Source of the DNA: Casuarius casuarius
Taxonomy: Eukaryota; Chordata; Aves; Casuariiformes; Casuariidae
DNA length: 64,000 bases
NCBI GenBank assembly: GCA_003342895.1
Contig: PTFA01000031.1
Coordinates: 4,412,603-4,476,602, forward strand
Direction of reading: 5' to 3'
Made by a program: the position numbers and the translations under genes. Position 1 is the first letter of the stretch; each line of letters opens with the position of its first letter. Below, piece by piece: positions 48,908 through 60,250 of the stretch. The notes beneath the pieces are model-generated. The model did no database searches, was not told where the DNA came from, and saw nothing but the letters and a program-made list of their open reading frames with translations.

Positions 48908-49960
48908 TGTAATTTTCCAGCTGGCTCAATGCACATTTCCATTGTATTATATACAATGGAGAAGAAGGATAACAGGAACAGCTGAGACAGACTAATTCCA
49001 GTATACCCTATCTTCCACAGGCTAGGAACTCTTCTAGGAGATGAGTGATATACATTCAAAACACCTTATGGACACAAAGGAAATAAAAATGGCCTCCCAC
49101 ACTTTGGGTGAGCGCCAAGCTTTTCAGGCAAAGAAGTTCCACTCTCCTGTGGCCAAATTCTGTAAATCTATACTTTCAACTCCTTAGCTTTTGGAAGCTT
49201 TTAAACAAAACCTAAGCTTTTTTAGGTGTTGAAACTGTTTCAGCATGTTATTTCCATTTTGACCAAAACTACTCAGTGGCATTGACCCAATTTTGCAAAA
49301 CTTTAGACCGTCCTGGGCTGCATTTTTCAGTGAATGATTAATTAAAAACAAAACAAAAAAAACAGCATTAGTTCTTGCAGTACTTCAGAATGTGTGAATT
49401 CAGCATGAAAAGACAAGTTAACTAGATTTACTCAGTGATCCAAAGAGACAGGATGCAGGTAAATACTTTTGTCAATTCTTATTCTACCCAAATGCATATT
49501 GCCATCACTAATAGTCTGAGGCTAGATTAGATCAACAGAAAGTCATTAAGTCAAGTACAAGTACAATCACAGTACAAGTGAAGTTCAAGGGTAAATGTCC
49601 AAATGTATAAATCAAAAGACTGGGATAAAAATGCATGGGATAAGAATCTGGATGTGTCTATTGATCTCAGATTCAGCACTAACAAGATGCACTGAACAAA
49701 CCTGTGGGTGACAATTTGGTAGGTACAGAAGGGGACAAGTCCCATTCCAAGAAAATTTCCTCAAACCATTCAAGTGCCTGGATGGACTCATCCCATCTCC
49801 AAAATGTCCATGTTTAGAAGCCCATGGAAAGGAAGCCCTCAACTGTCCTTTTGCATGGCAAAACATGGACTTACCTAATGCAAAGCATGCATCACCCTGA
49901 AGGTGAAGTAGTCTCTTTATACTGTGTGGGACTGGGAAACTAGGTCTCAGAAAAACTAAG

Positions 49961-50033
49961 AGTCTAATTCTGCCACTAATACACTGTGCATGACATTTTC
50001 TCTATTGTCTGCCCACTTACTCTTCTATACAAT
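49961..50033 (+). mobile_element. MIR-like CORE-SINE relic
   Basis: The string agtctaattctgccactaat, then acactgtgcatgac, then cttactcttctatacaatg parallels the MIR core and its downstream taaaatg region. It is short and strongly diverged, so this is a tentative call. Confidence 0.45.
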
Positions 50034-51014
50034 GACTAAGCAGCTAGCCTGGATGTAATTGGAACATGATACAGTATATTTAATGTTTCTCAAGTGCCAC
50101 AAAATCCTTCTATGAGAGCTGCCAGAGGAGCACACTTACTGTCATCATAAATAATAGCAAAACTCTTGTTTCCCATAAAAATCTAAGTACTAACTGTCAG
50201 AGACTTCTGAAGCGTAACAGCCTGATTTGTTCTTTACTTAATTACTTGTGTTTGAATAAAGCATGAAGAAATACCCTATATGTACAAATAGGTTTAATCT
50301 AATCTGGAAGATGGATATTTGGAGAAGCAGTTACCGCGAATACAGTAGATAACGAAGTCTAGAGTATTATTAAGAAAGAGTTGGTCCTATGGAACAGTAT
50401 TACAGCATTGAAAGGAAAAGGACTGAAGATTTTTATGCAGTTGAAGAAGCGGTTATTAAAATCACGTACATAACTACAGGTCTAGGTGTTTGGGTTTACT
50501 ACCTAAAATTTCCATTCTGGGAACAGTCATGGGGTGAGGGTAACAGCTCTGTCACTAGAAGATCTGGTACACCTTGCTCACAGAAGCTGTAACACGGCAT
50601 GCAGGCTGTGCGTACCCCAGCCATTGACTGTCTGCAGTAATACCCACCAGGCTGAGGAAGGTCTGAATCCAGACAAATCTGGCCAGGCTGCCTATACAAG
50701 GAGATCAAAAACCTTAGAAGAGTCACTCATTCAAACGGAGGGCTCCATGGTTAGGTCTCAACCCTTTCTCAAGGCCCACATGTTTACAGTCCTTACAAGC
50801 AAGGCAGTCACCTTCTAGCAGGTGTCTAGAGTCATTGCTCCTGCTAGAATAACACCTGCAAATGCTGACAATGAAATTACAACCGCCATTCTTCCTACCG
50901 TCCATAAGGCAGTGGAGCTTTCTCCTAGCCGTATCAGACAACCCAGCATTAATTATTCCCTCGTAACCTTGCTTCACAACATTGTGTTTAAAGGTTCTTG
51001 CTTGAAGGAAAGCC

Positions 51015-51033
51015 TTTTTTTTTTTTTTTTTTT
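51015..51033 (+). repeat. T19 homopolymer
   Basis: An uninterrupted run of 19 T followed by aaag. No retroposed element was recognised beside it. Confidence 0.95.
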
Positions 51034-52559
51034 AAAGTTTGCTGCAGGAACATTTCAAAAGGAACCTTTTTACAAGTTATTAATTTGGCTCCATCAGGCA
51101 CTTCCAGACAGTGGGATATCTGCACACATTAATAATTTTTTGTCTTCGCAGGACTTCCTCAGACTGTTATCTTTCGGAAATCTATTTAACTGTACTTGAA
51201 CCTTCTAAGAAGTTCTTTACAGCCCATTTGCTTGGAAAGGAGCAAATCATAGATTAGGATCTGAGCTAGAACTCCAGAATATCCATCAAATTATGCTCCC
51301 CCAGCACCGACCTGAGTGCGGCCCCTGGATCAAGTAGGACTTAAACCTTCCTGCTGAATCCAAGGTAACCTGCATTATCTAAGCTGCATCTGGAGATCCC
51401 AGAATGTCAAAGAATACACACCTGTATTACAATTAATTGGATTACACATGCTTTATCGCGCATTGCCAATGTAGAAAATTCAGTAAGCAAAAGCTCATAG
51501 CAAGTCTTTGCTACACTTCTGGAAATTGAAAATTTCACCTCGCACCTGTCTGCACTACATTTATATAGCCAAAGCCCTTGTATTAATCTGAAACCAAGAA
51601 ATAATCTCCCTGTTTTCCTTTGAGCCTAGGGAGGAGTTTACAGGTATACTTTCCATTAATGTTACGATAAATCACATACCATTTCAGTTTCAGTAGTTTT
51701 AACAAAATAATATAGTGGATGAATTTGGTCTGTCACTCTTAATTTCTCCACATTTGCATGTCAGTCCCATTAGGATTACTCTTATTAATGTGCAACTGTG
51801 CAGATACAAGTTTTCATGTTACAGAAGCTCCTACAACACCTCTCACCTAACCTTACACAGTCTTGCAGAAAAACTTTCAGCTTAGCTCACTTTTTTTCCC
51901 CAGATATGTGTAGTTTGATACCGCAAAGACAAGTCCCTTAAACATCAGTGAACTGGCACAGTATGATAACAAATATACAGTCTAGTACCCATGGTCTGTG
52001 CCTGTTGTAAGACAAAAATTGCGGGTTTGTCACGTTCCTGATAGTGGTTCACAGAAAGCTTGCTAGCTGCATGTGCAGTCTCCTGTTCCTGGTTTCCGTC
52101 TACATTATGCAACAACCACATGTTTATTAAAAACATTCCCCTCATACTGTTCTGTCCTGACAGCAGCTGCGGTATATTCTGGGGCTGATATCCTATTACA
52201 AAGGGGAGGCATAAATATGAAGGGAAAAAGGGTCTGCACATAGGGCAACCCTCTGTAATGAGAGGTCAGCTGTGCTGGGAAAAAAAATTGCAGGGACAGA
52301 AAGAAAGCTGAATCCTCAAATCTCTATCCTAACACACAAAAAGGAAAAAAAAGGTAGAGAAGCATATTCAGGTAAAGCACACAGGATGGAAACATATTTC
52401 TTTCAAGTAAACAGGAATAGTTTTTACTATATCAAACACCTAATTGCAACACATTAGAAATGGATTTACAGAGCGCTTTTAAGCGCAGATGGTATAGCCT
52501 GGAGAACAGATCTCTGCAAACACACAAAAGCAAAGAAATGGTGGGGGGGGCAAAGTCCA

Positions 52560-53070
52560 TGGGGGAAACAGACATGCCAGGGCCGAATCACAGACGGGAC
52601 TGAAGGAAGCCTGGAAGAGGAGGAAAGTAGAGAAAATGCTAAAGGAAAGAATTTTAAAAGGAGAACGGGGCCCAAGAGCCAAAGAACTGGAAACTATTGC
52701 AAATCGCGTCTCTGGTAATCATGAAATCAATAATGTGCAGAGAAAAGAAAGCCACGCTAAGCCAAGAGGAGCGGAACGAATGTCAAGAGCAAGCCCGGGC
52801 GAAGGAGGAAATGAGGTCAGAGCTGTAGGTGGAGATAGGATTATGTGGTAGCTCGAAGATAAGGATAAACAGCTTGAGCTTGAGGCAGCAGGAGATGAGG
52901 AGCCAATAAAGCAGCCGAAGGTAGCGAGGACAATGTGGCTGGAGCAGTAAGAAAAGATGACAGCTATACAGTCAGGGCGTTGCATAGGGAAAAATAAAAA
53001 AAGAAAAGAAAAAAATACACATCACCAAAAATAAGGGAAACTGGGGGGAGGAGACCAAAAAGCCAGGCAC
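52560..53070 (+). other. Purine-rich strand segment
   Basis: The plus strand is strongly purine-biased. In 52741-52980, 170 of 240 bases (71 percent) are A or G, with gaggaggaa and aaaagaaa runs. It directly adjoins the CpG-enriched block. Transcription from the minus strand would read pyrimidine-rich RNA here. Confidence 0.7.
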
Positions 53071-53279
53071 CCAGATTCTGGCAATCAAGCTAAAAGCTGC
53101 AGTAATATTTTAAGTTAGGATCCATGCTCTGAGATGAATCACCAGAGCTAAGAAAACTCCTTTCTCATTTCCTTTTCCAGATGGAGTCTCTCTTCCCTCC
53201 TCCTTAACTATCCTTAAGTTACCCCTGCACACTTTCTTGGGGCTGAGAGATTTTAGGGAACAGCATCCATTTCCTCCCC

Positions 53280-54480
53280 CAATTTTCTCCCCGAAAACTC
53301 CAGTTAGCAGCGTGTGAGTCGAGCCCAGCTTTGGCTGCATCTGATTTTTTTTGTGAGTCCCCTCCCCATCGAGGTGCAACGCAGGGAGGGATAAACCCAA
53401 GCGCCAAGAGGAGAGGGTGGGAGCCAGGCTGCGCTGGGCCGGGCGGGAACATAGGCCCTTTGCTCGGGCAACTCGAAGGACCCCAGCAGCCAGGGAGATG
53501 TCTTGCTCCTCACCAGAAGCCTGGAAACTGTCCAGCCCTTAATGTGCCAGATAGCTCCCGGCGTGTACTGGCAATTTCAGCATGAGAGGGGTGGAAAAAA
53601 AGGGAAGAAGAAAAAATCCTGGGAAGCACAAGAAAGCAAAAAGGGTCCCAATTCGCTGAGAAACAAAACGTGTCCCCTCTTCCATCGGCCGCTGTATCTG
53701 CACATTAGATGTCACGCGAGTGATGTGCAGAAGTAGCAGCACCACACGCGTTAATCGAACGAACCAGGAGTAACTTACAGTCAAAAGTCTAAAGACTTTA
53801 CTGTACCTTGGCTGGAGGTGGCACAGCCATGCTACACAAGAGGAAAAGAAAAACCTCACTGCTATGTCCTGCTAGTGCGCCACGCATGCCATTAAGCACT
53901 GGAATTCATGTGTAAATATAGTTTAATCAGACACTAAGTATTTCACCCCGTGCTATGACCCGACACCCACAGTTTAGAGCACTTAATCACGGCGGATGGA
54001 TATCAAAGACATACATGCATATTCACAAACTATTCTTAGCATTTACCAGAGGAGCGATTACAGAATTACTCGGTTACATAATCTCTTTTATATAATCACT
54101 ACTATACACTCCCCCTTATGCAACATTAACCACAACCAGGGAGCACACAACCGTTTAAAATAACTGCTTCCCTGAAGGAGGGCTGCATTAAGGGCACTTC
54201 AGGCTCACCGGCTACCTTAGGTGTATGGAGGAACGGCAACCAGCACCGGCTCGAGACAACCGAGCACTCAGAAACTGCCTTAAGTGAAGCTCTGCGTTCA
54301 GTCCGGGGAAGGCGCTACCCCCTGGCACGCACACGCTGCTCCGGGAAGCGCATGGAGCAGAGCCTACCTGCACCTCGGACAGGTTGGGATGCGCAATATC
54401 CGCTACTCATCCTGAAGTCGACGGGATTTGGAAAGGTGCTCAGTGCCTCCTGGAAGCCCCGGCCCAAAGCTCGCTAGGCT
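53280..54480. promoter_or_regulatory. CpG-enriched block, possible promoter region
   Basis: CpG dinucleotides are clustered here against a CpG-poor background: 11 in 53281-53480, 10 in 53641-53760 and 19 in 54181-54480. GC content also rises. The block includes the donor-bearing candidate exon at 54368-54410. It may be a weak CpG island serving a VOPP1 transcript on the minus strand. No TATA box or conserved core promoter element was identified. Confidence 0.35.
54368..54410 (-). other. VOPP1: Candidate alternative first coding exon of VOPP1
   Basis: In a CpG-rich patch the minus strand has ATG (54410-54408) followed by 13 further codons (SSGYCASQPVRGA) and one G, then a good donor gtaggc (54362-54367). 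Splicing to exon 2 (AG GCC...) would keep the VOPP1 frame and create the E codon at the join. The frame is closed upstream by a stop about 70 nt before the ATG. The product would lack the hydrophobic signal peptide, so this is not the canonical exon 1. Frame agreement has a one-in-three chance of arising at random. Confidence 0.25.
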
Positions 54481-57400
54481 CAAGCCGAACATCTCCGCTG
54501 ACTTTTAAGGGACTTTGGATGAGGCCCAGGATTAGGGCTTTAATACAAATAGGAGGTCAAGATTATGACAGAATTAAAATAAGCTTAATCCAAATGCCCT
54601 TGGATTTGTACCACAGTCAGGCCTGCAGTTCCTGTGCACAGGAAGCACCAGGCAAAGCAGCAAAGGAGACTGATCCCGGCGGGGAATCTTGCAACTGCTG
54701 CTCACGTGCTCAAAGCTCGTAATGTCAGTCAACATACTCAGTCGGGAAAATTTCACCTGTCACAAGATTTTGAGCATACTCTAATGCATTTCCTATAGCA
54801 TTTTCAGAATTTAATCTAATGCCTTCTAGTAATACTGTGGACATCTACAAAAAGGGTAGCCTAATGTTTGCCCAGTGCCTTAAGAAGCCAGCATTGACAG
54901 TAGTATCTGCAGCAGATGAGAATCACAAAGTAATGGATGTAAAAGTGTGTGGGATTTCAGAAACTCGCAGGTGTCCTCAGCACTACCACTTCTCAGTCCA
55001 TTGAAAATTGCGTTTCTTACCAGGGATATTTGTTTGGGATAGACAAGACAGTCCTCAAGATAGGAACAGTTCATATTAGCCTTAAAAATAACAGAAAAAG
55101 AAAACCCTGTAACAGTGAATTTGAAGCTTCTGCACCCCCCATTTTTTTAGCCTACACAACTGGCTGACAGCTTGAAAGCGGCATTTTAAGAGAAAACTTT
55201 CTCCCCCGTTTTGGATGATAAACTCAACGGCACTGAACAGATGAAGGCGGAATTTTAAACCTGTTACCTTTCCTGCAATGGTCTGAACCTACAGCTCCAA
55301 ATGCAGTGGGAAGTACAGATCAGAGCTGGGAATTCAAGCTGTAGGAGCACCAACAGTGACTTTCTGGCTCTCACTTACATCAGTATTGAGATAATTATCT
55401 TTAGCGATGAGCAATACTTTTTTCCCTGAGGAGCACAAATGAAAGAAAACACTTGCTTGACTCATCCTACCCGTTTCTTGCATCAACAGATAAAGCATAC
55501 TTAGAGTCACCAGCTACAAAGAGAAGTGCCTGCACTGACTTTCCACTTTTACAGAGATACTACAGGGAAGGCAGAAAGGAATTTTCAGGCCAAGTTTACT
55601 TTTTTTTTTTTCTATAGGTCTATCCACTTCAGTTAAGAGATTTAATAAAAGTAAAAACAAAACAAAGGTTATACCTGGACAACTCATTAGGTAGAGACCA
55701 TTATATTGTTTCCTTTTTCATACTGTCATAGGAGGCACTACGCAGTATGAGCACTTTTATGTCACTCTACTGTGTCCACACTTAAAGGATTGTACTAAAA
55801 CCAGCATGTGAACAACTAAACCTTCTTGGTTAGATAAGGTGTCTCTCCTATCGAGAGAGGGAGAAATACAGACCCAGGCCAGGATGTACCAGAGAATTTT
55901 ACTGGCCTACCTAGGTCAATCAGGTGTTTAAAAAAGATTCATGCCTCTAACCAATATTATTATACCAGCAAAAAACAAGTTGGAAGCAACTTAAACAAGC
56001 ATCCATTTGCTACTACAGCTATCGGCACTTTTTTGCTAGTGCACATACCTTGAAAAAGCTCTTAAGTTCTTAAAGATTAAACCTTAGAGATCGGGGTACA
56101 CTAAGTGCTCTTAACTACCTGGTAGCAGAAGCCTGTTACTGCGACTACACTATTGACAATATCCGAGCTAAGTGGGATATCTCTACAAAAGCATCAGCCT
56201 CCTTTGGGCTGCAGCACAGCTGAGCTCTGGGAAGAAAATGAACAAGCAAAATGAAATACTCTCAGGTCAGGGTGGGAGCCCATCGGCAGGGCAGACAGCT
56301 GAAACATGCTGCCAGTGGTCTTTGGGCTCTGGCCACAGACACCCCTTCCACCCTCCCACATGTTCATTTTTCTCTCACATATTAATTTCATTTCAGGGTT
56401 CTCTGGTTCTTCCTCCTTCTGAGGGAATATTCAAATAGACTGAATATATATAACTACAGAGATGTAACATATGATAAATGTACTTACCTTAAATCAGCGG
56501 ATTTGAAAAACAGGCTTGTGCAGGTATGGACTGCAATACTTTGGGTCCAAGCTAACCTCTTAACTCTACTAGTGCAAGATTCGAGGAGGAAGGATTTACC
56601 CCCAAAGCTATAGTGAGCTATTTAGCTGCATGACGCCCATCAACATCAGAGGCCAGAGAGCAAGCCAACCAGCACACCATCATTTGAAAATCTCAGTGTT
56701 GGAGGTGCTTTTTACCCACAGCACAGGATTAAAAAAAAAAAGAAAGAAAGGTTAATAAATGGGATTGCTCCCAAGGACACTTCAGCTGTCAAATCAAGCA
56801 AGCAGTCTTCTGCAGAAATCCATAAACAGATTTATTTTCCTACTTTGTCAGGAAAAGAAAAAGCTGTTTACAGAGAGCTACAGTACAGCTGAGGCCAGAG
56901 TCAGAATATGTATCGGGAAGGGCATGCTTCTGGTGCTGTGCTTCAGCATGCTCAAAAAATGGCTGTTTTCCACTATCATCGAACCTTGAACCTACGGCCC
57001 AGATCACTTCACCTTCATCATTAATTCTCTCCTCTGAAACAACAGCAGTTTTACCCAGTGGGCAGACAGATTAGCGACCAAGAGACCTCGGTTCCCATGA
57101 AGGCTGCCACTAACTTGTTGCGTGAGTAAAGAAAACTGCCGAGCCCCACTTGGTTTTCCTTTTCGTAATGGGGAAACATACTTAAGCAGGCTTTAGAGTT
57201 TGCCACTAAAAAGTGGGAACAGAGGTCTGCAAAACCACCTGAATGACACACAACAAGCGCGAGTGCGCTTGGGTGCAGGTCCAGTGCTGTGCGCAGCGGG
57301 GCAGCGCCAGTGCCCATAGCTTCCCAGCAGCTGCGTAGAGCATCAAGCTGGGCTGCTGCACAGTGCTACAGGACGGGTACTACAGCTCATTTCGCCTGCT

Positions 57401-58465
57401 GCCTTCCACAGTCACTTCAAATACAAGGAATCTAGCCAAGGTTTTCTCTTGGAAACTTGATGTCCTTACTGAGGCTCCAGATGAGAGAGAGAGAGGCCCA
57501 TGGGACAGAGAGAAGAGTATGCCTGCAGCACACTGGGAGCACAATTGCCAACCAGAGGGACTCAAAAACTACAGTCCTTTCTGTGCCGTGACTGCTGTTG
57601 GACCATCTCCTATGGATATACTGCCTAGCCAGAACCCCTCTCCCACTCCACAGAAGAGGCCACGAAAGGTCATTAGCTCGGGGATGAGAACTTCTGCTCT
57701 GATGGACACTTGGCAAGCAATGTGGGAAAACGGCAGAACATTTTCTGGAAAAGTCAGTCTTATTTAAAGGTGCCTTTCAGTGGAAAACAACAAACAAACT
57801 TTCCCGGTTTGCACTTTTTATGGTGTGTGGAGAAGGTCTGTATGATTGCCTTCTGCTCCTTACCCATCACTACAAACGCAGGTATTGACTGTCCTGTAAC
57901 TCTGACCAGAGGCGACACACAATGTGTTCAAACAACAAGTATGCTCCCGAAACAGGCTGCCCCACTCCAAGCCATATGTTTCCTCTCCTCCCTTGCAGGA
58001 AACTTTAGTGATGCTCCCGCTGCACGAGCCTCTGATGGACCAACAGAGAACTACTCTCTCGCTCATTTTTCCCCATCCCCTCTTTGGTGGCTTAGTTCTC
58101 CATCACATTAGTAGGTTGACCCAATCCCTCTGCAGCCATGCGATAACTAGATCTGTAGGAGCACACAGCTAGCAGGACAAGGGGTCAGGAACTATCCTTT
58201 TCAGAAACAGCCCACCATTACATCAGATTAGATATAGACTAGAAACCATTTCTTGCTAATTTCTGTTCTAAAAATCTACCAGATTGAAAGCTGAGTCACT
58301 GAGAAAGAGGAAGAGATTTTCAGTCAAGTTATTTAAAACGTGGGTTTAGTTAACACCTATTTAACTCAAATCTGGAGACACAATTGAAAAGAAAGACATT
58401 TTTATTGAGGAGTGAAAACTTTTCCACTTAATACATGAGCAAACTGTCAAGACACCTTATTCTCA

Positions 58466-58499
58466 AAAAAAAAAAAAGAAAAAAAAGAAAAAAAAAAAG
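58466..58499 (+). repeat. A-rich simple repeat
   Basis: Runs of A broken by single G bases across about 34 nt, a low-complexity tract. Confidence 0.9.
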
Positions 58500-59370
58500 C
58501 ATTCAATAATTCAATAAAGGAGACTCCCATCTCATGCCCTCGGTATTTCCACTTGTGTATTGTGTATTACCTTATGAATGTCAGAAAAGCAATAATATCC
58601 ACTATTTAAGGCCTTATCTTTCTCCTGCCTTGCAAGTGCCCTTTAAAACCCATGATGCTGGCTTGGGTCCCCAACCCTTACACAGATCTATGATCTGTTG
58701 CCCCCAAAAGATCATTTTAGAAAAGTTTCGCTCCTAACTAGTCAGACGAGCATTTTATTCGCCATAATAAACCCTAATAAGATTTCAGCAGCAAAGACTT
58801 AGCGAAACACAAAAATGGTGGAAACAGCTACACTGCTACACAGCTACAAAGCTATATGGCACCTTCAAAAATGCAAGTGCATGCAAGCCTTCTACAATGT
58901 TTTTATACAAACCCATTTCACTTTATATCACAACAGATTAGGAGCATAGAGGCAGCTACCTTGTCTCAGCAAGAAATGAGAATTTTTTTTTGTTTCTGTA
59001 GCATAAGCTCAGTAATCTCTTCTTGTCTGTAAACATAGCCTACACAGATAAGCAGGGCAAACCTGTATGTGGGTATGCTTATTCCAGTTTTCCTAAGCCT
59101 CTTATTATTGGAGTAAACCAAAGTAAATTTTTATTAAACTAAGGCAAGAGTTTCCTTGGAGCCTTCTTCCACTTTCAGTCGTTTGACACATCTTTATAGA
59201 CACCTGCATTAGCTGAGGGGGAAGCACTGAGATCAAGAGTCAAAGAACTTCCCTTTTATAGAAGAAGCATGATGGAAAGTGGTAAATATAAACAGGTTTT
59301 ATATATGCTTCTTTTGATGTCAAAAGACAAAAAAAAAACCCACTGTGTGAATATTCTCATCTCCCCTTAC

Positions 59371-59564
59371 AGAATGCAAGAGGCGCTTGGCCGCCTTTCC
59401 CTTCCTGCAGTCTCCCTGCTGCGGTGGACATGAATCCTCATCATCATCAACAGGAACAAGGGAGAAAACTGTGCAACCTCCATCCTCCTGCCTGGAAATC
59501 ACAGCCCGGCTCACTGCTGTCAAGACACAGAGGAGACTTGCCAGCACCCGCTGGATCACAAAAC
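59371..59564. other. Exon-like segment, strand ambiguous
   Basis: On the plus strand a strong acceptor, tctcatctccccttacag, ends at 59372, and a gtaaat donor-like site starts at 59565; the frame between them is open. On the minus strand a frame begins MIYCFVIQRVLASLLCVLTA, signal-peptide-like, continues through an acidic DDDED stretch and meets a gtaagg donor (59370-59365) at a codon boundary. Local GC is raised. Neither product is recognised and neither has a visible partner exon. Confidence 0.2.
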
Positions 59565-60032
59565 AGTAAATCATACTAAGCTCTTCCCTGGCTTCACTCA
59601 GCAATGCAATAGCTACTTTCCAACAGACAGCAAGAGGACAAGAAGAGACAAAAGTTGTTTTCAGGCTGCTAAGCCCCTAAGTAACGAAAACTTAACAGAT
59701 GAGAGAGGGTAAAGGGACACATCTACAGCAACAACTGCCTTGTAGAAATACAGGTATTGCCATGTCCGTCTGCAGGGCATAGAAAAGCCTCCTAATAGCC
59801 TTTTCCCCGCGGGTTAAGGACAGGATTATTGCTCTCACCACTCTCTGACACAATGCCTGCCAAAGTTAAAATTTCTGCAGTCCACCAGCAGGACAAGTCA
59901 GTCATGGAGACGCATGTTAGAGATAACCTGGGTGTGTGTGCACACTCATGCATACAAGGGCACACACACTCCTGTAATATGTATGTAAAGGAAACCCCAA
60001 TGATTAATGGACAAATAAAATTTACCAGAAAT

Positions 60033-60047
60033 GGGGGGGGGGGGGGG
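60033..60047 (+). repeat. G15 homopolymer
   Basis: An uninterrupted run of 15 G after aaat, capable of forming a quadruplex-like structure. Length may vary or be a sequencing error hotspot. Confidence 0.95.
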
Positions 60048-60236
60048 AATTATGGGAAAAAAGCCCACAACTTTTTGAACTTTATCCCAAGATCAAAAGA
60101 TTTTTTTAAGACTGGTGTTCTTGCCTTTCTTAATGTAGTTGTTCCCATGAGGGAGGAAAAGAAATCTTAAGAATGGAGTGAGATTTTACGTTTATCTTAT
60201 GTGTTAGAATCTGTCTTGTTGAAGCCCTTTTACAGA

Positions 60237-60250
60237 AATAATAATAATAA
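60237..60250 (+). repeat. AAT microsatellite
   Basis: Four to five AAT units, short and probably not polymorphic. Confidence 0.85.

Noticed and set aside
57051..57330. Minus-strand frame starting MGTGAAPLRTALDLHPSALAL with a phase-1 gtggtt donor, considered as VOPP1 exon 1
   Set aside because: The phase fits exon 2, but the hydrophobic core is too short for a signal peptide, the donor is poor and there is no resemblance to the VOPP1 leader.
57363..57767. 134-codon plus-strand frame in a slightly GC-richer region
   Set aside because: No family resemblance and no convincing splice borders; an overlapping minus-strand frame of comparable length suggests chance.
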